From assembly GCA_012656075.1 (NCBI GenBank), contig JAAKBF010000103.1, positions 124,001 through 188,000 of the forward strand: a DNA stretch of 64,000 bases, in the 5' to 3' direction. The stretch is from Phytophthora hibernalis. Lineage: Eukaryota; Oomycota; Peronosporomycetes; Peronosporales; Peronosporaceae. How positions within the stretch are numbered: position 1 is the first letter of the stretch; each line of letters starts with the position of its first letter. Under the pieces are notes generated by a model. It worked only from the letters and a program-made list of their open reading frames with translations, was not told where the DNA came from and ran no database searches. This document shows positions 54,459 to 64,000 of the stretch, piece by piece. The translations under genes and the position numbers were made by a program.

Positions 54459-55149
54459 ATGATGTCTGGTGGAACATCCGAGTACACAGCGCTGGAGGAC
54501 GAGGACCTCCCAGTGCAGGCACTACCTCATGTAAAGCCTCGCGCTTTGATTATTGTGACAAACGGCAGTGATGAACTCGAGACGCTGGCACTGTCCGACG
54601 TTTTGATCCGCGGCGGTCTTCATGTCGTCATTGGTTCGGTCGGGGGTCGAAGAGCAACATCGTCATGGGCAACTACGGCTTGCACATTCAGGCGGAAAAG
54701 CCTATTGAAGAATGCAGCTTCGAAAACTTTGAGTTGATCGTGATTCCTGGGGTAAGTAACAAAATGGAAATCGTTAGTCGTCGTTTACCACTGCTGATGG
54801 TATGGATGCCCAGGGCGATGGAGTCAGCCATGTGCGTGACTCGGAGTTGGTGATCAAGATGCTGCTCTGGCAGAAACAAGCTGGGCGTTGGATTGCTGCA
54901 ACCTCTTCGGCCCCTGCAGTTGTGCTGAACCCTCACGGCTTGCTTGGTAATCGTGCGACCTGCTCGCTGAAGCACGAACCTGAAATGACTCAAGCCTTCC
55001 TCGACGAAGACGTTGTTGTCGACACTCGCTGTGTGACGAGCCAGGGCCCCGGGACGGTACTGAAGTTTGCGCTGAAGTTGGTCCAGCTACTGAATGGAGA
55101 GCGAGCATCTGAGAAAGCTGCCAAGGAACTTCTGTTCCCTTGGCCATAG
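54459..55149 (+). CDS. DJ-1/PfpI family protein, catalytic cysteine replaced (copy 2)
   Basis: Divergent partner of copy 1, starts 213 bp apart. ATG 54459 or 54462 (MSGGTSEYTALEDEDL); after an acidic leader, RALIIVTNGSDELETLALSDVL is the DJ-1 start with Asp/Glu at the conserved acid. Frame break at G5 54642-54646, then GNYGLHIQAEKPIEE and LIVIPG, an intron 54752-54813, and GDGVSHVRDSELVIKMLLWQKQ. The elbow reads WIAATSSAPAVVL, so the position of the nucleophilic Cys is Ser. The end, CVTSQGPGTVLKFALKLVQLL, matches copy 1. About 210 residues. Likely an ancient duplicate of copy 1; the leader is not conserved between them. Confidence 0.72.
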
Positions 55150-55380
55150 CAAGACATGACGCGCTTGAGCACACGGATCACATTTAATTGAAGCTGTCTA
55201 AGTACCCATTTACTTCAAGTAACAGCCATTTGCACAATCCACTTTTCAATGATCACCACTTATAAAGTCATTCCATGTTCCATTCAAACCAGCCTCCAGT
55301 CAGCTGAATAATATATTCACGACAAAACCTTCTTGTAGGCTCCTCGTTGCGCGCTGCTTGGGAGAAGCCTACGCGTGGCG

Positions 55381-57063
55381 TCACATCACGATTGCAGCGT
55401 AATACCGCGCGAACACAAGCGAAGCAAACATGAGCGCGTCGATGCGATCCAATACACCACCATGTCCGGGAATTAATTTTCCAGAGTCTTTTACACCAGC
55501 TGCGCGCTTCAACAAACTCTCGAATAAATCTCCGAGACGCCCCACAATCACAGCCAACACTGTGAACCCAACTTGTGCAACCGCGGAGCCTGGTACACTA
55601 AGGAGATCGGACGAGATGAACATCGCGGTAACACCAAAGAGAATTGCTCCCAGTGTACCTTCGTAGTCCTTATTCTTGGACAAATGTGCTGCCAATGGGT
55701 TGTAGTAGCTGTAGTGGAAGCGCTCCAGCAGCTTTCCTGTGAGATACGCCCCCGTGTCGGAAGCCCACACTACGTAGAGCAGCACGATCAGCAGCTTGCG
55801 GTATGACTCAAGTCGCTCGTCGTCAACAAACGCCACAATGACTGAGAGACTACCGATGATGTACAGATAGCCGAGCATGTCCAGCGCAATGTGCAGGAAA
55901 GTGGCTGGCCCGGATGTGCGCGTTTGTAGGCGAAAGAACACGATGACCACCACGCCGGAAAGAAATACCTGAGCCGGCTCCAAGGATACACCGCAACGGA
56001 AGCGATTGATCGGGCAGGCGGTCGAGTGCATGGTCAACAGCGTGAAAACCGCCTTCTCAACGAGACAGATGAAAGCATACCTCCAATTCGGTGTACTAAA
56101 AGCGCACAGCGCGGCAACGAAGTCCGTGGCGATGCTGTAGAACCACCGCAGTTTGTACAGCTGCTTCTCCTGCAGCTCAGGGATATGGTCCACGTAGATC
56201 AGGAACACGGACGTGGTAACGACAGTTGTTAGCACCGACAGCACCACGGCGGCAATCCACTCGTTCTGGCGGAAGAACTTGTCGGCGATTCTCGACACAG
56301 CACACTTTGAGAAGCTCGGGTCGTGCAGATAATCTTCATCGTCTTGTACGTTGCTGTCATGGCTGGGTCTTCGTTGACGAGGCTCATCCTCTAGCTGTGG
56401 TGACACGAGAGTTGCTCTGGGTGGGGGCGGAGGCGTCAATGGCGAGGACTGGACGGTCTCACCGCTAGTACTGGTTTCAGTGCGTCCTCTGTCGACGTAC
56501 ACTCCTGCTGCTGCGTTGTCTTCTCTACTGTTGCCACTTTCACTTCGTGTGCTGCGACTGAAGCTGTCGGACAGTCGAGTGCTCTCCCGATGAGAGCGGC
56601 GTTGGGATTGGCCACCAGATGCGGCTCGCAAGCGTTCATCTTGGTCATCACCCGCAGGTAGATGCGGTGCTGCAGCCACGCATACTCGTAGGAGCAGATG
56701 CTCGTCACGAAGGTGCAGAACGTGGCGGTGGCGAAGGCCGGCGAGAGCCACAGGAAGACCGTGATCAGAGGCACCAGCACCAGCGCCGACAGTACGCGCT
56801 GCACCACGTTCATACGTAGCCACCGCCTGGCGGCGAGGCAGCCACTGCAACTGCTCGTTGAGGCCGCGGAGGTGGAGCGCAAGACGCTGGAATCGCTCGG
56901 TGAGGGCGGCGCTAACACGACGATATTTGTGGTCGCCGTGTGGTAGAAGAAGGTGGAGGGAGCCTGGTGAGCGCGGCGTCATGGGCGTGACGGGCAGTCG
57001 CATGAAGCTGCCGGCAATGGGCTCGGGCGACGGCGCCAGGAGCGGCGGAGCAGGCTCCACCAT
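55381..57063 (-). CDS. CDS1: Phosphatidate cytidylyltransferase (CDP-diacylglycerol synthase)
   Basis: Makes CDP-diacylglycerol from phosphatidic acid and CTP in the ER membrane, the precursor of phosphatidylinositol. The C-terminal 300 residues have about seven hydrophobic segments and end in the CdsA signature SLLKRAAGVKDSGKLIPGHGGVLDRID with all its Lys/Asp/His/Gly points, plus WASDTGAYLTGK. The middle frame (56918-about 56590) carries one more hydrophobic segment (RVLSALVLVPLITVFLWLSP). Two one-base frame breaks, near 56930 (AAA) and near 56587 (GGG on the coding strand), are needed to join the N-terminal leader, the first helix and the catalytic part. About 560 residues, longer than yeast CDS1 because of a Ser-rich loop. 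Either leader start (57063 or an internal one) is possible. Confidence 0.85.
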   Translation of the reverse strand: MVEPAPPLLAPSPEPIAGSFMRLPVTPMTPRSPGSLHLLLPHGDHKYRRVSAALTERFQRLALHLRGLNEQLQWLPRRQAVATYERGAARTVGAGAGASDHGLPVALAGLRHRHVLHLRDEHLLLRVCVAAAPHLPAGDDQDERLRAASGGQSQRRSHRESTRLSDSFSRSTRSESGNSREDNAAAGVYVDRGRTETSTSGETVQSSPLTPPPPPRATLVSPQLEDEPRQRRPSHDSNVQDDEDYLHDPSFSKCAVSRIADKFFRQNEWIAAVVLSVLTTVVTTSVFLIYVDHIPELQEKQLYKLRWFYSIATDFVAALCAFSTPNWRYAFICLVEKAVFTLLTMHSTACPINRFRCGVSLEPAQVFLSGVVVIVFFRLQTRTSGPATFLHIALDMLGYLYIIGSLSVIVAFVDDERLESYRKLLIVLLYVVWASDTGAYLTGKLLERFHYSYYNPLAAHLSKNKDYEGTLGAILFGVTAMFISSDLLSVPGSAVAQVGFTVLAVIVGRLGDLFESLLKRAAGVKDSGKLIPGHGGVLDRIDALMFASLVFARYYAAIVM

Positions 57064-58324
57064 GGGCTCGAGTAAAGTCAGTTAATAATTGGGTCGATTT
57101 TAATCGCTGAAAACTGATGCATAGCCTGAACAAAGTGCCCATTTTCGATCCGAATGGCTCATTCAGAATGAGGTTGACCTTGCGTTCGGCACGCGATCGA
57201 TGGCCTCCGGCTTTGGATACGCTTGAACTCTTATTGTAGCGCTGTTCAACAACGGTGGCAATACTTCGCGAGGGTATCATAAACTGCATTCAACGCGCAC
57301 GTTAATAACGGCGTTTGATTGCTTTCGATACGCGAGAGTGCTGGCTGAGTTTGCCACCCAGCGGCGCCACTTATCAGCCTCGACAACTGAAGCGTCCATA
57401 ACGGCCAGCCAACTCCGCGCCATGGCAGCGCGAGCTTTGCAACACGAATTCAGGACACAACACTACCATCATTAGGCGCCGCGCGAGGTTTTTGCTGCAA
57501 CGCTGGCAGCTCGTCGTCTATGGTGTCCATGCGTTGGTGTTGCTAGGATCGATGCTGCGAAGCGCTGGCTGGCCGTTATGTCTGCGAGATGAATGCACTG
57601 TATCGCCTCGACAATGGTTGATGGATGCGTATCCTATTTGGAAATGGGCTACCGCGACATCCACAGCGATGCCGTTTCGAGACTTGCGAGTCAGCAACAG
57701 CACGCCATTTCTCGTTTCAGCTAGCGGGACGCTGGCAGCCAGTGGTCTCGAAAAGAACCCTGGGCACTCGCACGCCATGCTGAGCCCAGAGTGATGACAC
57801 TTCGCATCGACCGCGAGAAAAGGGCCTGGCCTTACGGCGATTGCATCGCAGTTTGCGCCGCATGTGCGGCGGAAACTCGACATCGGCACACTTGAGAGCA
57901 GCCCAATAATGTGTCGCCGAGGCAGATTGGCGGGTTCCTTTTTCTCGTGGTTTGTTGGCGGCACTGACGAAACTGCTAGCTCCCCGTTTATCTGGATACC
58001 TGTATTCAACGATGTCCTCAAGAACTGATGTATTCGGGTCCACCCAGTTCTGTATCGTGTAGATAAATTCTCAAATCAACCCTCAGAAGCTGCTAGGGAA
58101 ATTAACCTCGATTATATCTTGAAGGGCTGTCAGTACAGTATGCGACTCCACAGGAACTCATCCTCCAAGTCTAAGCCCCAGCCCTTGTGCTGAGACCTGT
58201 TTTATGTGCGGGGTCCCATCGATGATTGGCTAAAAATAGCCCGCGGATCCACGCCTGCTCCGTGTCGGTTCCTGCTCACTTTGCATCTTGCGGCCTGGTA
58301 GACAAGCGCGCGGATTTGGAACTG
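57064..58324. other. Intergenic region, 1.26 kb
   Basis: Between the divergent CDP-DAG synthase and kinase genes. Overlapping open frames of 100-167 residues on both strands (57492-57794, 57518-58021, 57717-58043) lack domains, introns or plausible neighbours and are probably chance. The kinase frame is open back to 58226. No further structure seen. Confidence 0.45.
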
Positions 58325-59729
58325 ATGTCGTCGCTTCTGGACACGCTCGTGGGCGGCTACGCGTCGTTCTTCTGCATGAATGAGCGCCGTGGCTCGCCGC
58401 AGATGTCGGCCAAAGTCCACGCCCCGCTGAAACGCAAGTCAGCGACGCACAAGAAGCTGGCCAAGCTGTCGATTGACGACCGTCTGCGCGCGCTCATTGG
58501 CGACGTATTGAGCGAGGAGGAGCTCGAGCAACGCGTACGTACCAACCATCTAGCATTGTTGGTAGAAGAGGTGTGCGTGACGCATGGAGATATACTGACG
58601 ATTTGCCCTACGACTTGATTTTTCAACAGCTCACGTTCGGCCGCTTGCTGGGTTCTGGTGCGACATCCAAGGTCTACGAGGCCGTGGACACCGTCACGGA
58701 CCAACGCGTCTCGGTAAAGGTTTTTGATAAGGTGGCGATGGTGGAAGCGCGCCGCTCCATGGTGGCCGACGGCCAGTACGTGCCGGAGAAGGCTGTGCAC
58801 CGCGTGCGACGCCGACTGCTGAAGCTCGTGTCTGAGCTCGAGATCTCCAAGTCGCTGGACCACCCCAACATCATCAAGTACCTGGGCGCCTTCGAGACGT
58901 CGCACCGCATCTGCATCGTGCACGAGCTCGTGGAGGTTCTGACCTGCTGGAGCATCTGCTGGAGCACGGAAAGATGGCCGAGGACCAGGCGGCTGGCGTG
59001 TTCCGGCAGCTGCTGTCGGCGCTAAAGTACTGCCACGCGCGCAACCTCTTTCACCGCGACTTGAAGCTGGAGAATGTCATGGTCACAAATGACTTGAAGG
59101 TGAAACTCATTGACTTTGGACTGTCCGAGGTGGTGGCCTACCCTGATCAGCCGCTCAAGACGGTCTGCGGTACGCCCCTGTATTGCAGCCCAGAGATTCT
59201 TTTTCTCCACGCCTCAGCTGATGCTGCCCGTCAAGGTTTCCACGGAGGACCTGCCGATGTGTGGGGTGTGGGTGTGCTCATCTTTGCGCTTCTGACAGGC
59301 TGCGCACCTTTCGATGACTCGGACTTCCAACGATTGCGCCGCGATGTTTCACGCAACCGCATCAACTACCCTGGCCACATTTCCGACCAAGCCAAAGGCC
59401 TGCTGAAGTCTGTGCTTGTGACGGACCCGCTAATGCGCCCCACTGCCACAGACTTGCTGTCGTATGGCTGGTTCCAGGACTTGGCTGAGGACGACTCCTC
59501 CAACAATCAGGAGGATGCAACCACTACAGAGGTGGGGCAAGACTGGTTGTGCTCGAAACACAAAGGCGAAGATGATATTCGCTGCCGCTCGCTTTCCTGT
59601 CGTCGCACCAGCGACTCGAATGGCACGTTCAGCTCGAGCGCGAGTCTCGAAGACGTCATCAAGCGTCGTACCTCGTCGCCCACTAACTCCAGCTTGGAGA
59701 ACGACAATGGCGTGGACTCCGACGCATAA
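58325..59729 (+). CDS. Ser/Thr protein kinase, CAMK/SNF1-like
   Basis: Start MSSLLDTLVGGYASFF, a short basic stretch, then an intron 58535-58629 (95 bp). Kinase domain: glycine loop LLGSGATSKVYEAV, ATP-lysine in VSVKVFDK, helix C with ELEISKSLDHPNIIKYLG, hinge HELVEG, catalytic loop HRDLKLENV, DFG in KLIDFGLSE, activation end GTPLYCSPEIL, then ADVWGVGVLIFALLTG and DPLMRPTATDLL. One frame break after HELVE (GG 58935-58936); a further G restores GSDLLEHLLEHGK. The C-terminal 90 residues are Ser-rich and polar. The loop and P-E region resemble SNF1/AMPK and CAMKL kinases; all catalytic residues are present, so it is expected to be active. Substrates unknown. Confidence 0.85.
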
Positions 59730-59816
59730 CATCAACTATTGCTGCTCAATGGTAAGGCAACACGTAAGCTAATATATTTAACTACTACAGCCAACTTCTC
59801 TCTCGACGCCCTCGTA

Positions 59817-61253
59817 TTACGCCGACGACGTCGGCGCTGCGGCAGCATCAGACTTGAAGCTGGACGCAAGTCCAGCTCGGGCATGTTCAGCTCTCACACG
59901 AAGCTCTTCAGCACGACGACGCGCGTCCTCCGCCTTCTTGGCAGCCTCTTCCTTCCTCTGACGAGCAAGGTTCTTGCTCTTCTCAATCTCGTCCAGCTTG
60001 CGCTGCATCTCTCGCTGGCGTTGCTCCTCTTCCACGCTGAGCTGCGTCTCGATCTGTCGACGCGAGTTCGCTCGCACCTTGGACGCAGCCTGAAACGCCT
60101 GGTGGCGCATTGCTTCTGCCTTCTCGCGAGCTTCGCGCGCCTTCTGCTCTGCCTCAGTGCGTTTGCGTATGGCCTCCTCTTTGCGCGTCTGCATCGCCAG
60201 CAGCTCGATCTCCTGCGCCTCTCGGAGCTTGAGCGCTTCGATGTCAGCCTGCTTGGCGAGACGCTCGCTGTTCTTCTGTTCATAGAGTGACGTGGCTTCA
60301 CGCGCCTTCTCACTCATCTGCCGTGCACGCGTCTTGCTGTCAATCACCGTCTGCATCGCTGCGCGCTTGCGTTGCTCAGCCTCACTTTTCACCTGCTGCA
60401 ACGCCACAGAAGACGACTGGTGCTCCAGAGACCTCTGCGAGGTGGAAGACTCGTAGTCCTTCAGCGCCCGCTCGCGGTCGTTGAATTCCGCCAGCGACGC
60501 TTTGCACACGGCGTCCAGCAGCTTCTGGTCGGCCTCCTCTTCCGCTTTCTCGCGTGCACGGCGGGCTCCCCACATGGTATCCACTGCGGCGTCCACGCTG
60601 CTTCTAGTGGCGCTGGACGTGACACTGGAACTGCTCCTGTCACCTGCAAAGCTCGTTCCAGGAGCGACTGCAGCAGCGGCCACCGAAGCGTTGGCGGCCA
60701 TGGCGACGTCACTGTACGTCGACGGCGTGCTGTCGACGCTGGTGTTGCTGGAGCGCGTGGGGTCCGCCTTGAAGCCCGACACGTCGTCGACGTGGCTTCC
60801 TCGCCCCTGCTGCTGCGGCAGATTGCGCCATGTCTGTGGACGCGTGTAGTCGATCGCGTTGGGAGAAGCCATGGGAGTGGCGTCTATTGGCACGGCGTAC
60901 GGGACGTCCTGAGGCGGTTGAGCCACTGGCGGCTGGACGAACGAGGCGTACGAGGTGTAGGGCGACGACGGCTGGTATCCGTTGGCGTTAGGGTAGCAGT
61001 AGGCACCGCTTCCAGCGTGGAAGTCGGTGTGGCTCGGGTGCGAGTAGCTCATGGAACGGGGTGGCGTCACGAAGGTGAATAGCGGAATGTGCAGCTGGTG
61101 ACCAAGTCGGCGCCGCACCCAACTGCGACGTTTCTTAAAGTTGATGTCCCCGTTAGCGTCTCTTATATAGTTAGACCAATCAAAGAGTCTGGAAAGGAGG
61201 TTGTAATAATGCTGGAACGGTAGACGTTGGACAGTCGTAGACTGCTGCCACAT
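59817..61253 (-). CDS. Coiled-coil protein with Tyr/Pro-rich N-terminus, function unknown
   Basis: 478 residues from ATG 61253; an internal ATG at 61052 (MSYSHPSHTDFHAGSG) may be the true start, because the preceding 67 residues overlap the probable promoter of the divergent FtsJ gene. Residues about 70-230 are Pro/Ser/Tyr-rich and disordered. Residues about 235-460 form a nearly unbroken charged coiled coil, very rich in Ala/Glu/Arg/Lys (EAIRKRTEAEQKAREAREKAEAM), with a short Ala/Ser C-terminal tail. Such repeats match many cytoskeletal or scaffold proteins only by composition, so no family is claimed. No intron and no frame break. Confidence 0.6.
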   Translation of the reverse strand: MWQQSTTVQRLPFQHYYNLLSRLFDWSNYIRDANGDINFKKRRSWVRRRLGHQLHIPLFTFVTPPRSMSYSHPSHTDFHAGSGAYCYPNANGYQPSSPYTSYASFVQPPVAQPPQDVPYAVPIDATPMASPNAIDYTRPQTWRNLPQQQGRGSHVDDVSGFKADPTRSSNTSVDSTPSTYSDVAMAANASVAAAAVAPGTSFAGDRSSSSVTSSATRSSVDAAVDTMWGARRAREKAEEEADQKLLDAVCKASLAEFNDRERALKDYESSTSQRSLEHQSSSVALQQVKSEAEQRKRAAMQTVIDSKTRARQMSEKAREATSLYEQKNSERLAKQADIEALKLREAQEIELLAMQTRKEEAIRKRTEAEQKAREAREKAEAMRHQAFQAASKVRANSRRQIETQLSVEEEQRQREMQRKLDEIEKSKNLARQRKEEAAKKAEDARRRAEELRVRAEHARAGLASSFKSDAAAAPTSSA

Positions 61254-61319
61254 ACGTCACGAACTGCACATCGAAGGGCGGAACAATCGCTTTGAGACGT
61301 TCGCCTCCATTCCATCAGC

Positions 61320-62291
61320 ATGGGCAGGACGTCCAAGGATAAGCGGGTGCGTCTCCTTCTCTGCGTAGGCTTCTCTCCCTTCTCACCTGTAATGTCTGAT
61401 GTATCTGTGCAGGACATTTACTACCGCAAGGCCAAGCAACAGGGCTACCGCGCGCGTTCGGCCTTCAAGTTGCTGCAGTTGGATGACAAGTTCCAGTTGT
61501 TACGCGGTGCTACACGCGTCGTGGACTTGTGCGCGGCCCCCGGCGGCTGGAGCCAAGTGATCGCTGAGCGCGTACCTCCAGACAGCACTATCATTGCCGT
61601 GGACCTCATGGAGATGGCGCCACTGGACGGCGTCGTGCAGCTAAAGGGCGACATCACGCACAAAGTCACGGCCGACGAGATCGTGGCACAGTTCCGCGGC
61701 CAGAAGGCGCAGGTCGTCGTGAGCGACGGTGCACCCGATGTACTGGGGCTGCACGACCTGGACGAGTATCTGCAGGCGCAGCTCGTGCTCGCAGGCCTCA
61801 ACATCAGCCTGCAGATCCTGGAGGACGGCGGCACCTTCGTGGCCAAACTGTTCCGAGGCAAGGAGGTGTCCCTGCTGTATGCGCAACTACGTCGCTTCTT
61901 CAGCAAGGTGACGTGTGCCAAGCCCAAGACGAGTCGCAACTCAAGCTTCGAGTCGTTCGTCGTGTGTCAAGATTTTCACCTCCCCGAAGATTTCGTGCCG
62001 GACATGGAGCTGAACTTGCTGGACTTGCGGTACATCGAAGACGCCGAGGACGAAGATGACTGGCACACCAGTCAGGTGTCGGCGGAGCGGGCTGTTTGTG
62101 TAGACGTGGTGTTCTTGGGCGCTGGCGACGTGTTTGGCTACGACGCAGACCAGTCGTATCCGCTTGATGAAGAGGATGGAAATACGGCTGCACAGGGCGA
62201 TGCAGCCAAGTATATCCATCGGGAGCCGCTGCAGAAACCTATCAACCCACCGTATGCAAATGCACTAAAGAAACAACAGAGCAAGCAATAG
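61320..62291 (+). CDS. TRM7: tRNA 2'-O-ribose methyltransferase, TRM7/FTSJ1
   Basis: Modifies ribose at positions 32 and 34 of the anticodon loop of some tRNAs. Exon 1 MGRTSKDKR is followed by an intron (61347-61412, 66 bp, in frame so it can also be read through) and DIYYRKAKQQGYRARSAFKL. Rossmann motifs: VVDLCAAPGGWSQ (SAM binding) and AVDLMEMAPLDGV. The FtsJ K-D-K-E tetrad is seen in SAFKLL (Lys), VVSDGAPDV (Asp), FVAKLFRGKE (Lys) and SSFESFVVC (Glu). The C-terminus has the TRM7-type YIHREPLQKPINPPYA. About 300 residues spliced, as in the family. Divergent from the coiled-coil gene. Confidence 0.93.
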   Translation: MGRTSKDKRVRLLLCVGFSPFSPVMSDVSVQDIYYRKAKQQGYRARSAFKLLQLDDKFQLLRGATRVVDLCAAPGGWSQVIAERVPPDSTIIAVDLMEMAPLDGVVQLKGDITHKVTADEIVAQFRGQKAQVVVSDGAPDVLGLHDLDEYLQAQLVLAGLNISLQILEDGGTFVAKLFRGKEVSLLYAQLRRFFSKVTCAKPKTSRNSSFESFVVCQDFHLPEDFVPDMELNLLDLRYIEDAEDEDDWHTSQVSAERAVCVDVVFLGAGDVFGYDADQSYPLDEEDGNTAAQGDAAKYIHREPLQKPINPPYANALKKQQSKQ

Positions 62292-62334
62292 ACAAATATC
62301 ACCTAGAATGCAATAGCGATTCAATCATGCCTTT

Positions 62335-63176
62335 TCAACTTCTTGCGATGGACTCACTTGCCCCAGTTTCCTCGCTTCCTGGACCGCGTTTCTTCCTTTT
62401 CTTCTTGGAGTCTTCAACTACAGGTAATGCAGTCAGGACCAAGCTACCTCAATACAAGAAAGTAGCAAACTCTACCTCGTGGGTTCTCACTCGTGTAGAA
62501 CTTCTTGAGCAGCGTGATAGCCTCGTCCTTGAGAATGCCCGACACGCACGGAAAGCCACGATGAACTTTACTGTTCGGGAGAGCACTGAAACATATTTGC
62601 GTTAGTATCAAGCCATCAGAAAAAATGCCCGGTAGCTTACCTGCGCTCGTGCAAATTCAGCACAGAGCTGCACCCTCCAAAGCGGTCGTTGTGACAGCCG
62701 AAGTATACGTTCTTGATGGAAACGTGGGCGAGTGCCCCTGCGCACATGATACATGGCTCGCATGTCACGTACAGTGTACACTCAGCCAGCACCTCCTTTG
62801 CTGCGTCGCCGTAGGTGGCAGCGATGGACTCGATCGCTACGATCTCAGCATGCATGGTGGCCTGCAGGAACAATAGCAAACACTTAGATCAATGCAATGC
62901 AGACCTGCCAGCAAACACTGGTGGTTATCATCTCGCTTACATTGTAGAGCTCGTTCACGCGGTTGGACGCACGAGCAATGATGTCGCCCTTTTGCACGAA
63001 CACGCATCCCACTGGTACTTCGGCGCGAGTCAACGCCTTCTCGCCCTATTGCATCAAATATAAGGGAAGAATTTGCATTATATACATGCAGACCGATAGC
63101 TTCGTTTGTTGTCATCCACCTCGAGCAGAGCTTCTCGCATAAAGCGCTCATGTTCATGCTCGTCGACGTCCACCAT
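62335..63176 (-). CDS. TAD2: tRNA adenosine deaminase catalytic subunit ADAT2/TAD2
   Basis: Zinc deaminase that converts A34 to inosine in tRNA anticodons, with TAD3/ADAT3 as partner. Five exons: 63176-63120, 63045-62941, 62861-62641, 62585-62476, 62417-62335. Spliced protein: MVDVDEHEHERFMREALLE, then VPVGCVFVQKGD, RASNRVNE, ATMHAEIVAIE (zinc His and catalytic Glu), TCEPCIMCAGAL (two zinc Cys), YFGCHNDRFGGC. A basic tail follows (SKKKRKKRGPGSEE). The H-A-E ... P-C-x-x-C signature is complete. About 190 residues, normal length. No frame break. Convergent with TRM7, so two anticodon-loop modifiers are neighbours. Confidence 0.92.
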
Positions 63177-63246
63177 TGCTCAAGATGTAAAATAGGTAAT
63201 TTGACATACCCATTTAAGTGTACCCATTTTGGACGCACAGACGAAT

Positions 63247-64000
63247 ATGAGCCGCACCTTGTTGCAGCTTCGCCGGAGTCTCCGCGTGGCGACGCGGCCC
63301 ACGACGCAGCTAACGCGCCGCTGGATTAACTATGGTCACGACATGCACAAGGTGGGCATCCTCTCCGTGCTGGCATCTCGAATATCGCTTCATTCTAATC
63401 GGTTGGACTCTTTTTTCTATGACCAGGAAATGCTCAATGGCACGGCCAAAGTGTCCGTGACCGAATACGACGAAGGAGGGTTCGTCATCAACGACGTGGT
63501 GCGTTGACATTACTTTTTGGGTTCTTCGTTGTCGTCGCGGTGTTTTGATTTTGATATCGTTGTCGTGACTGCAGAATATGCGCGGTGGAGTGGCGTTGTT
63601 TTCCGAGATTGCCATGGTAAGCGCTAAGCCAGTGGTGTTGATCTATTGCCGCTGGAAGCTCAAGGTTCACTGGATGCTGTTATGATGTAGCTTTGGAAGC
63701 CGAAGAGGATTGAGGAGATCACTCGCGAGCACCTCGCGGTCTTCACGGTCTCCAACCCACCGATCGGTACGTCTGACGCGGTTATCATTTTGATTCGGAT
63801 GGAGGTTACTGAACTCGAATGTTGCAGAGATTTTGATCCTTGGCTGCGGAGACCGCATTAACCACGGACTTGCGCCGGAGCTGAAGGAGCTGCTCAAGGT
63901 GAACGGCATCGTGGTGGAGTATCTGGACACAGTCAACGCCTGCGCCACCTTCAACATCCTGAATGCCGAGGACCGCAGAGTGGCGGCTGCACTGCTGCCG
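63247..64000 (+). CDS. NDUFAF3: Complex I assembly factor NDUFAF3-like (partial)
   Basis: Exons 63247-63351, 63427-63498, 63575-63616, 63691-63766 and 63828 to the window edge. The N-terminus MSRTLLQLRRSLRVATRPTTQLTRRW is Arg-rich with no acids, a mitochondrial presequence. Then VTEYDEGGFVIND, GGVALFSEIAML, VSNPPIEILILGCGDRIN, and VEYLDTVNACATFNIL, the Mth938/DUF498 fold of NDUFAF3. It assists early assembly of respiratory complex I with NDUFAF4. The gene continues past 64000, so only the last few residues of the family are missing. An ATG at 63229 would add six residues before the presequence. Confidence 0.85.

Noticed and set aside
57518..58021. 167-residue minus-strand open frame
   Set aside because: Overlaps other unrelated frames in non-coding DNA; no domain, no intron logic.
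611..59729. Programmed ribosomal frameshifting as explanation for the many breaks
   Set aside because: The breaks occur in many unrelated genes, in both directions, at plain homopolymers without slippery heptamers and stem structures; sequence error is simpler.
60372..61082. 236-residue Arg/Gly-rich open frame on the plus strand
   Set aside because: Antisense to the coiled-coil gene; composition reflects GC-rich codon complement.
1..64000. CRISPR arrays, tRNA and rRNA genes, prophage or plasmid genes
   Set aside because: No regularly spaced repeats, no cloverleaf or rRNA-like stretch noticed, no phage-type modules.
1..64000. Secreted RxLR or Crinkler effectors
   Set aside because: No short secreted protein with signal peptide followed by RxLR-EER or LFLAK motif was found among the readable frames.

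Overview
The window is nuclear DNA of an oomycete, most likely a Phytophthora or close Peronosporales relative (inference). The reasons are closely packed genes on both strands, mostly short GT-AG introns (about 54-95 bp), a DH/PH/FYVE RhoGEF gene, Ser-rich coiled-coil proteins of oomycete style, and TE-rich pockets holding gypsy, copia, PIF/Harbinger and Tc1/mariner-type elements. There is no bacterial, plasmid or CRISPR character.

Layout. 1-23.5 kb is a conserved housekeeping block: an STI1/HOP co-chaperone (partial), Ku80, a TSR2-like ribosome factor, a coiled-coil protein, a very large tandem DH-PH-FYVE RhoGEF, ribophorin II (RPN2), an S28 carboxypeptidase, UDP-glucose pyrophosphorylase, a RING-H2 E3 ligase, an SMG8-like protein, a zinc-ribbon protein and a CHY zinc-finger protein. 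23.5-29 kb is gene-poor, with a Cys-cluster protein, an orphan repeat-like ORF and a broken Tc1/mariner-type transposase.

29-46.3 kb is the accessory core. It is a tandem array of at least seven same-strand genes for multi-pass membrane proteins that look like divergent TspO/MBR (tryptophan-rich sensory protein) relatives. Five copies look mostly intact (A, B, C, H, I), one is decayed (D), and one (E/F/G) is cut into three pieces by a gypsy element with a copia body inside it and by a complete 3.3-kb PIF/Harbinger element with matching TIRs and a TAA target duplication. Several copies share a last short exon ending in a Tyr-Gly tail.

46.3-64 kb is again a conserved block: CWC25-type splicing factor, an EIPR1/TSSC1-like WD40 protein, a low-complexity protein, an MSS51_C-domain protein, two divergently transcribed DJ-1/PfpI paralogues, CDP-diacylglycerol synthase, a Ser/Thr kinase, a coiled-coil protein, TRM7/FTSJ1 methyltransferase, ADAT2/TAD2 deaminase and NDUFAF3 (partial).

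Reading caution. More than 25 single-base frame breaks interrupt otherwise well-conserved proteins, many of them at homopolymer runs. This looks like uncorrected sequencing error rather than biology, so coding spans below are given across such breaks and each break is stated. Three perfect, nearly loopless palindromes (24.4, 28.3 and 54.3 kb) may be of the same technical origin or may be genuine template-switch products.
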